Program-made: the position numbers and the translations under genes | In this document: positions 57,205 through 64,000 of the stretch, one piece after another | How the letters are laid out: each line of letters starts with the position of its first letter | How positions within the stretch are numbered: position 1 is the first letter of the stretch | The notes under the pieces: model-generated | Told to the model about the DNA's origin: nothing | The model's database searches: none | What the model saw: only the letters and a program-made list of their open reading frames with translations | Origin: Galeopsis tetrahit | Lineage: Eukaryota > Streptophyta > Magnoliopsida > Lamiales > Lamiaceae | Length of the DNA stretch: 64,000 nt | NCBI GenBank assembly: GCA_963675135.1 | Contig: OY776129.1 | Span: 69,595,348-69,659,347 of the forward strand | Reading direction: 5' to 3'

Positions 57205-59032
57205 ATGGATGCACTGAAAGAATTCCGAGCAAGTTTAGTTGTGTATTTACATCCCTCCAAGGCTAAAAATGCCAACGAAGCCATTCTCAGTGAGCTAAGC
57301 TCTCTGCTTTTCACGTAAGTTTTCATATGAATTCTTATTCTCACTTTGACGTGTCGGGATTATTATCGTTTCCTTGTTGTGACTTGAATGAATTATACAC
57401 GATTGTCTTTTTCCCTCTGTATGAATGGCCTTCTTTGTTTTAGTATTGAAAGTTTTATTGTTTCAGATTCTGTCTGTTCTTAATTATAGGTACCATGAGA
57501 CTTTTGATGGCGTTGTATTAGCATATGATCCCCAAATATGTAGTCCTTTGGCAAAGATTCTACCAGGAATCAATCCATATTTTGGCGTGAAAATAAAAGC
57601 TAGTTTATTGGTTTTCAATCCGAAGCCTGATATGCTTTTAGGTAATTTAGCTGCTTTCTTATTAATATTTTTATTACTTTTAGGGGGAGCTATGTGGCTG
57701 GTGGGTTGATGCACTGAACTGTCGATTACTTTGGGAAGATAACTTTGGTAAATGAGATGGCAAATGATGATTAATTGTATTAAGCTTATTGAATTTTTAT
57801 CATTTATTTGGCAGAGGGGGAAGTTGTTAAAATTACTCCGCAATCAATTCATGCTGTGGTTCTTGGGTTTTCTTCCGTCTTTATCGCAGATGAAGACATT
57901 CGTGGTGATTTCAAGCATAAATATGTATTATTCTTATCTTAAAATATGTGTTAGTTAGCTTCTGAGTTTTCTGAAGCTTACTATGTGTGTGTGCATTCTC
58001 TATCTGCTGCAGAAAGATGGAAACGAAGTGTTTGTTAGCCGATCTCATAAGAAATATAAGATTAAAGTTGGAACTATTCTACGCCTTGTCGTGAAAAGGT
58101 GAATATATTCCTTTTCTCATTCTGTGAAACTATGTCTTCTTCCAAACAATAGTTAATGTAATTTATTGCTCCGTTTTTAGGATGAACTGAAATCAAATAA
58201 ACTGGTTTTCAACTGATACTGTATGAAAACATTCCAGGATTAGAAAATTACATCTCAAGTATTGTTTGATGATATATTTGTCATTAAATGAACTTTACTT
58301 GTAGAATTTTTTATCCGGATGGTGTACCTTAACTGAAGTACTGAACCTTAAAGATGCTAAATTTTACATGCATAAATTGACTTTGTATTATAAATTCCTT
58401 GCAATATTAACTAACGATGAAAGATAAAATGTCAATACAAAATCTGTTTTTGTTGTAGAGAGTGTTTCATGGATGGAATGTGGTGGATTGGCGATAATCT
58501 TCCAATTAAATGTTTGATGTATAACTTCATGGAAGTTTCTTCATAACATTCATAGAAATAAAATGTTCCTATTTATGTTTTCCTACTTCTTTTGCTCGAA
58601 TTACATGAAGAAGGAAAAGAAAATCTTGAGTTCATTCTTTTTCTATTTTTTTTTTAACTCTGTTATGTTTTCCTTTTCTCATTGTAGGTTTGATGAAGAG
58701 ATACTTCATATATCAGGATCCTTGGTTCCTGACCACACTGGATGTGCCCAATGGTTGGATAAGAATTTGAATGAATGGTCTCAAGCGGACAGGTAGACCG
58801 AACTTTCTTGCCAATGATACGACGTTTATTCATTCTTGTTGTGCTTGATCTGTGAACTAAAGTATTTCATTTATTAAAAAATTGATGTTGCAGCACCTAT
58901 AAAAAGATTAGAAGTGGAGAAGGAGAAGAAGAAAAGCCAGAGAAGGATAGATTGAGGAAGAGAGAAACAATTTCTTTGGTAAATGAGGAGCAGGTTAAGA
59001 AGGTGAAGAAAACGAGAAAAGAGCATAGTTGA
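57205..59032 (+). CDS. RPA43: DNA-directed RNA polymerase I subunit A43-like
   Basis: Six coding exons (57205-57314, 57490-57641, 57815-57924, 58013-58098, 58688-58792, 58894-59032) join in frame to 233 residues. An untranslated first exon (54655-54825) precedes them. The Rpb7-like N-terminal (SHS2-type) part contains INPYFGVKIKASLLVFNPKP (about 60-85). An OB/S1-like part follows, with GEVVKITPQSIHAVVLGFSS and LHISGSL. The C-terminal tail is lysine/glutamate-rich (KKVKKTRKEHS). A43 forms the Pol I stalk, with A14-like subunits, and recruits the initiation factor Rrn3/TIF-IA for rRNA synthesis in the nucleolus. The 5'UTR intron is enlarged by a copia insertion. Confidence 0.88.
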
Positions 59033-59515
59033 CACTTGACACTTGGAATACAGGCACGCTCTTGCATTTTGAAGACTGAGGAAATCCAGATTTTGGAATC
59101 TTAATTAATTTTAATTTATTTTTTTATGAATTATTGTTTTAGAGATTTTGGTTGGGTGAGAAGTGAGATTATTGTTTTATGTCACATCAAATTGTTTTAA
59201 GATTAATGATATAGTTTTTTTTTTTTTTTTTTTGAATGATATAGTTATATTATTTGTGTTTGTAATGATTGAATAATTATTTAAATGAGTGTACATGTAT
59301 GTAATTATTTAATGTGAAAAAAATTGATGTAAAGTTGAAATTAACACTCCTATTTTATTTCAAAATTCATAGACTTTTTGTCAATGGGCTATATAATATT
59401 CACACCTTAGATTTTAAAATGTGTATATATATATATATATATCACTCTTTTTTTTTGGTGGCTCAATCAGGCATACATTATTGTAAAAACCATTCTCTAA
59501 TTTAAAAAAAAAATT

Positions 59516-60527
59516 GGGTTTGACTATATGTACCTCCATTTCGGATTAATGCACCCTCCTGATTAATGCACCCCACCTAAAATAGATAACACCCTTCTTA
59601 AATTGTCTTAAATACCCTTTTTTCTATAATATTACTACTACTAACCACACCCCCACCAAACCCTAATTTCACACATTTCATCTCCCCCTTCTCTCCTTCA
59701 TTCTCTCATCCGCCCCCTTGCCTCCCTCTCCCTTTCCCTCGGCCGCGACGGCCTCCCCCTGCCTCTATCTGATTTTCTGCGTTTTTCTTTGTTCATTCCG
59801 CCACCGCCTGCTTCCTACCGACCTCGTCGCCGCTGCCTCCTGGTCCAACATGCCGGCCACCCCCACCCCAGGTATGTGAATCGGCCGCCGTTGCCTGGAT
59901 GTAATCGGCCACCGTCTCCGATTTTGGGCGCGATTCTTTTAGGGTTTTCTGCAGAATGTAGAAACCCTTAATTTTTTTTTATATTTTCGACTATAATGTC
60001 GACCACATACAATATCGTCGACAAATTGTTGTTGACGAAATTATATGTGGTCGACATTACAGTGTCGATTTTTTTCCCGACCTTTTTAGGTCGACCAAAT
60101 ACACTCTCGTTGACAAATGGTTTTCGACGAGGGTATATTTGATTGACATTACAGTGTCGAATTTTGGTTAAAAAAATTAATTTTTTTTCGACCTTTGTAG
60201 GTTGACCATATATACTCTTATCGACAAACTGTTGTCGACAAGATTGTATATGGTCGACACTGGTTTGTCGAAAATTTTAAAAAAAGTTTTTGAGAAATTT
60301 CTGAATTTTTTTATTTGGTGGCCACTGAAAATGGCGGCGATGGCGGCCGTAGAAGGTTTAGGGTTTATGGATTGAAATGGGGTGCGGTTAGTAGTGGGGG
60401 TGCATTTAGTAGTGTAATATTACTCAAAGGGTATTTTGGAGTTTTTTACTTTGTACACTATTAATAAATTAATAAAGTGATAGGGGGAGTGCATCTCTCA
60501 GAAATGGAGGTGTAAATAGTCAAACCC
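59516..60527. mobile_element. MULE-like element with GC-rich core
   Basis: The ends GGGTTTGACTATATGTACCTC and, from the right, GGGTTTGACTATTTACACCTC are inverted repeats, followed on both sides by CATTTC and a TGCACxCC box. Flanks are A-rich, so the target duplication is ambiguous. The core (about 59700-59960) is C-rich and exon-like (GCCCCCTTGCCTCCCTC, GCCGCCGTTGCCTGG), a possible captured gene fragment. A tandem hairpin array follows (59985-60275). Confidence 0.65.
59985..60275. repeat. Tandem array of three hairpin units
   Basis: Three units of about 100 bp (near 59990, 60085 and 60195), each with TCGACCxxATAxAxT on the left, TCGACAAA in the centre and the inverted partner TATATGGTCGACA on the right, ending ACAGTGTCGA. 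Each unit can fold on itself. Confidence 0.7.
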
Positions 60528-60659
60528 AATAAAAATATAGTACGAGAAAAGAAAGTGACAATTAGGCCCACTTGAATTTGCTGAAGCCCACAAGCCCACA
60601 CAGTGGAATTAAAAGACAGAAAATAGAATGGAGGAGAAAGAAGAGAAATTAAAAGAGAG

Positions 60660-60736
60660 AGGAGAAAAACAGAGCTGAACCAACGGAATCTGTGTAAGCG
60701 CCGCCGAGTACTCGACGCTGGCCGGAAATCTTTTAA
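60660..60736 (+). other. 5'UTR exon of the coiled-coil protein gene
   Basis: GCGCCGCCGAGTACTCGACG region ending AATCTTTTAAG before the donor GTCCGTATTT. The matching acceptor TCGTATCAG lies at about 61450, just before ATG 61482. Confidence 0.5.
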
Positions 60737-61481
60737 GGTCCGTATTTCTTTTTATGTATGTATGCCGCTCGTGTGCTTGGTCAAACGGAGACGCCGCCTA
60801 TCGCATGAGCCCACGCGATCCCGGTGGTCTCGTTTGACTATGTGATATCTAATTTACGGTTTTAATCGAACAATCTATGTTTGATCATCTTCAAAATTAA
60901 TGATTACTGCTTAGTTCAATCTTCACTGTTAATTACCCTAATTTAGTCTGGCTTAGGTTTTCTGAAATTGAGCTTTTCGGTGAGAGCTTGAAAATTTTGG
61001 AAATTCAGACTATAGTCGACTACACGATAATGTTTAGGGTGGGAGTAATGGCTTTTATGGGCCATGTCCTTGTTCATATGTGGTGGAGCTGTGCAATGTT
61101 CTATTGTTGCGTAGTCATTTTTTGAATTCGCCATATAAAATCTTGCTTACCTTTCGTTAGACTAATGAAAAGTTTGAGCAGTTGGCATGGTTTAAACTGG
61201 GTTAAGACTAAGGTTTGTTAATGCATATCTCCATTCTCAACTTGCATAAATAGATCATTTGAGAACTCATTTACACAACTTGTAGAATGTTTTGATTACT
61301 TAAATACTGTTGCCATTCTCTGCATATTAGTTAGAATTAACAGGAATTTACTCTGCTCTTTTGGATTAGCTTAATCAATCCCATGGTATCCATCCAATGG
61401 TCAACTAACATTGTGTTTATTTTTCGTTTTTTACTTTTTGCTCGTATCAGTCTAATGCCTTGAGTTGCTGCTGATTAAGAA

Positions 61482-61895
61482 ATGGAAGATCAGAAGCACC
61501 TGCCAGATGCTTTGGTTAGTAAGGCTAGAAAAAAGAAGACATTGCCACAATACCCTGAAATGTTCCAATCACCTGGGGACAACCCTAAAAGGTCCAACGA
61601 GGTTCGAACATTTTCACGTCAAAAGGGGCAAAAAGCCCCCAAAAGAGGGGTGATAAATGAAGTTTCACCATCAGAGAGATTAGTCCCGGAGTCGGGAAAC
61701 GAATACAGAGCTCTTAGGCGCAAGTATTTGCTCTTGGAGGAAGAGAGCTTCGGATTAGGGAAAGAGTTAGAGGAAGTTGAAGATGATATCAAGAACCTCG
61801 AAGAGGAGAAGCTATCCTTATTAGATGAGCTTGTTGTGTTAGAAGGCCTTATTGATCCTTCAGATCTTCAATCCCAGCCCCAAAGATTCCAATGA
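61482..61895 (+). CDS. Conserved-looking plant coiled-coil protein, function unknown
   Basis: A single coding exon of 137 residues. The N-terminal half is basic and polar (KARKKKTLPQYPEMFQSPGD, KGQKAPKRG), with a possible nuclear-localisation signal. Residues about 75-125 form a strong amphipathic coiled coil rich in Leu and Glu (YRALRRKYLLLEEESFGLG, ELEEVEDDIKNLEEEKLSLL). It has a 5'UTR intron (60737 to about 61450) and a G+C-richer first exon, as in expressed plant genes. I do not recognise the family with confidence. A chromatin-complex subunit is possible but unproven. Confidence 0.65.
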   Translation: MEDQKHLPDALVSKARKKKTLPQYPEMFQSPGDNPKRSNEVRTFSRQKGQKAPKRGVINEVSPSERLVPESGNEYRALRRKYLLLEEESFGLGKELEEVEDDIKNLEEEKLSLLDELVVLEGLIDPSDLQSQPQRFQ

Positions 61896-64000
61896 CTTTT
61901 ATTATACTCATGTCTTCATACACGTGTGTGTGTGTGTGTGTTACTGTTATGTGATCTCTGAGAACTTGCTCTTCTAAACGATTAGCCATACAAAAGTGTA
62001 TTCCATAAATTCCTCTGCCTACTTTCTCTTACATGTGAATGCTTGTTTTTCAATAGGATTATTTTTTTGGGTTACATTTGAGCACTGTTTAGTACAAGGG
62101 GGGACAGAGAATAGCGGGAGGGTGTCTTTTAAATGAATATATATGTTGTTGATGTGGGTTTTTAAAACTAAAAGCCCCTTATTTTCACCATTTATGTCCA
62201 ATGTTATTTTTGTATTTGTGTGCTTGTTTTTCTATGTCCATTTTTCTCCTCAGTAGGTATTTTCTCACTTATAATATGTTCGTTCAGGAGACTCTAAATT
62301 ATGTAGCAGGTATTATCATCTTATATCTTATATACTCCTGATATTTGAACTTTCACTTTCTTTGTAAATTGAATGATAATGTTGCACTTTTTGAAGTATG
62401 AAGTTTGCAAAGACAAAAAGAAAAGTTAAAAAATGCTTTTCTAAGGTGGCCCAACAAAAAGTCAAAATGCAACAAATAATGACGCTAATGTTTACCTCAT
62501 GCTTATTTTTCACCTTTAAATCTATGATGCTGATAGCCTCAAAACTGTCATTTTATCTCTCAAATTTGTTTGTTGTATTAATCATATATGATAAAACTGC
62601 AAACAAAACAAAGAATCTCTCAACAAATAAAAAGACTCAAGAAAAGAAAGCATCGTGGAAAGCGTTCATTGTTTGTGAATGGGAAAATTTAGTGGGAATT
62701 TTTTTTTATGTGAAAGTTGTATAATTATATTAGAGTATGCCTGAGCAAATTTTATAGTCTCGTCGACTTTCCTTTCTCCTCAGTTTTATGTGATTTTCGG
62801 TAGGACGAAATGGTCGTCGAATTTGTTTTTGACAAGGGTTGATGGATTAGAGTTTATTTGGACTCGATGTTCGTTGTGTAAGTAGTCACGTACGCGACAA
62901 TAGAGTTTTTTTTTTAAAAGCTTGCGCATATATCATGGAGTAATTATGAAAGTGAACAATGCAACAAATGGTTTATTTTTCTTTTATTCTTTTGGATGAT
63001 TTGCTTAGATTAGATTGAAGGAGTAGATTTGTTTGATTGGTTGAATTAATAAGATGCGACCATGTTGGATTTTTTAGGTGAGAATTATTGACAAAAAGTT
63101 AAAGGAAAAATGAATGCATGCATTGATTTGTCAGAATTAAATGAGAAAAGGCGATGGAAAAGACGAACCAATTGAATTGATGTCATGAGTTGATGATATT
63201 AATGACCTCACCACTTGCCTTGCAACTTGCAAGACGTGTAAAAAAACTAAACAACCTTTTTTTTTACTTTTTAATGTACAGCAGTAGGTTGATTCTTGTG
63301 AAATAATTTTTTACATCCATTCTGTTTAAAAAATACTACTAATAAATAATAATACAATAGAAGGTTTAGAATATATTTGGCATATGTCAGTCTAATGTTG
63401 TCATGTGAATAAATTTTGGTACCAAATCAACCAATCACATTATTTAATTCCAAAGTTATCTCTATACTTCTCATCAATTGCTTAGTGCCCATCCCTTTAA
63501 TATTCAGAAAACTTCATATATTAACTTAAAAAAATGGTCTCTCTCTTTTTTCTGAACTCTTCGTAATTACCCTAAACTAATTAATAATGATATTAACTTT
63601 AAGGTTACATTTGAGAATTGTGATCTGAGTTCTCTTGACCACAACACGATTTCTTAACCTAAAGACGAAGTTCAGTCAAGGAACAAATTTGCACAAATTC
63701 CAATTTCACACGGATGATCCGCAAGAACTCCTTTGACGTTCATAGGGGCAACAAGGTTGTGGGATGGGTTAGGTGCAACATACGTGCTTCAAAATATCTT
63801 TCAATAGTTTAAGAGTTGAGACCGCCTCCAAGTGAATATTATTTCAGCGAAGATGCTTCTACGCGCCACCAAATTCATGAATGAGTTGTACACCGTTCAT
63901 GTTCATTCGCTAGTACCTAATCAAGCTCGAACGTTGTCTAGTGTCACTTTTTAAGCTCTCTTTTTCCAAACTTTACTTAATTAAGTTTTAAATTCAGTTT
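61896..64000. other. 3' flank and gene-poor end of the window
   Basis: A (GT)n microsatellite lies at 61924-61941 in the likely 3'UTR. The frames at 62328-62724 are low-complexity. The last 400 bases (63600-64000) are less AT-rich and may be the edge of another gene or repeat, but nothing could be identified. Confidence 0.4.

Noticed and set aside
60736..61020. Possible duplication of the A43 5'UTR region (similar short words near 54950, 56790 and 60950)
   Set aside because: Only short scattered similarities (such as GGAATTCAGACTATA), not enough to support a segmental duplication without an alignment.
1..64000. CRISPR array, prophage, operon or bacterial defence system
   Set aside because: The spaced repeats here are transposon subterminal arrays and minisatellites. 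Gene structure, splice sites and families are those of a plant nuclear genome.

Overview
This is an AT-rich stretch of a plant nuclear genome, from a eudicot (possibly an asterid; I cannot name the species). The evidence is the set of plant-specific gene families (type-2 metallothionein, POLTERGEIST-type PP2C, RALF-like peptide, KIN-10 kinesin, UVH1), many short introns with GT..AG borders, a plant tRNA-Lys, Ty1/copia retrotransposons and many Stowaway-, MULE-, hAT- and Harbinger-type elements. There are no operons and no bacterial features.

Layout. 1-5.4 kb: a non-autonomous MULE-like element (113-1351), then a PP2C gene on the minus strand (2430-4295). 5.4-11.1 kb: gene-free DNA with MITEs and a decayed pogo-like transposon. 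11.18-11.42 kb: a small secreted RALF-like peptide gene. 11.66-21.6 kb: a three-layer nest. A foldback element is interrupted at its centre by a gag-less Ty1/copia element (12089-17974) and in its right arm by a MULE-like element with tandem subterminal repeats and a GC-rich, possibly captured core (18478-21412). 22-29.7 kb: MITEs, a tRNA-Lys(CUU), a hAT-like element, a SINE-like unit and a minisatellite. 29.8-40.8 kb: a gene cluster made of metallothionein MT2 (+), a frameshifted PAO5-like polyamine oxidase (-), a 13-exon KIN-10 kinesin (-) and a small 4-exon MBD-like protein (-). 41-45.3 kb: Harbinger and hAT elements. 45.8-59 kb: the DNA-repair endonuclease gene UVH1/RAD1 (XPF homologue, 10 exons, -), head to head with the RNA polymerase I subunit A43 gene (+). 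UVH1 carries a young 1.3-kb LTR element in one intron, and the A43 5'UTR intron carries a truncated copia element. 59.5-62 kb: another MULE-like element with a tandem hairpin array, then an intron-in-5'UTR gene for a 137-residue coiled-coil protein of unknown function. 62-64 kb: no recognised gene.

The genes are independent housekeeping or stress functions (DNA repair, rRNA transcription, mitosis, polyamine catabolism, metal binding, signalling) and do not form one pathway. All multi-exon models were assembled by hand from splice sites, and every reading frame closes. The most unusual observations are a tandem intron duplication in the kinesin gene that creates a zero-length exon (AG directly followed by GT), the three-layer transposon nest with intact target-site duplications, a copia element whose 5' LTR has lost its TATA box, a RALF-like peptide with only the second cysteine pair, and a metallothionein with one fewer N-terminal cysteine than usual.
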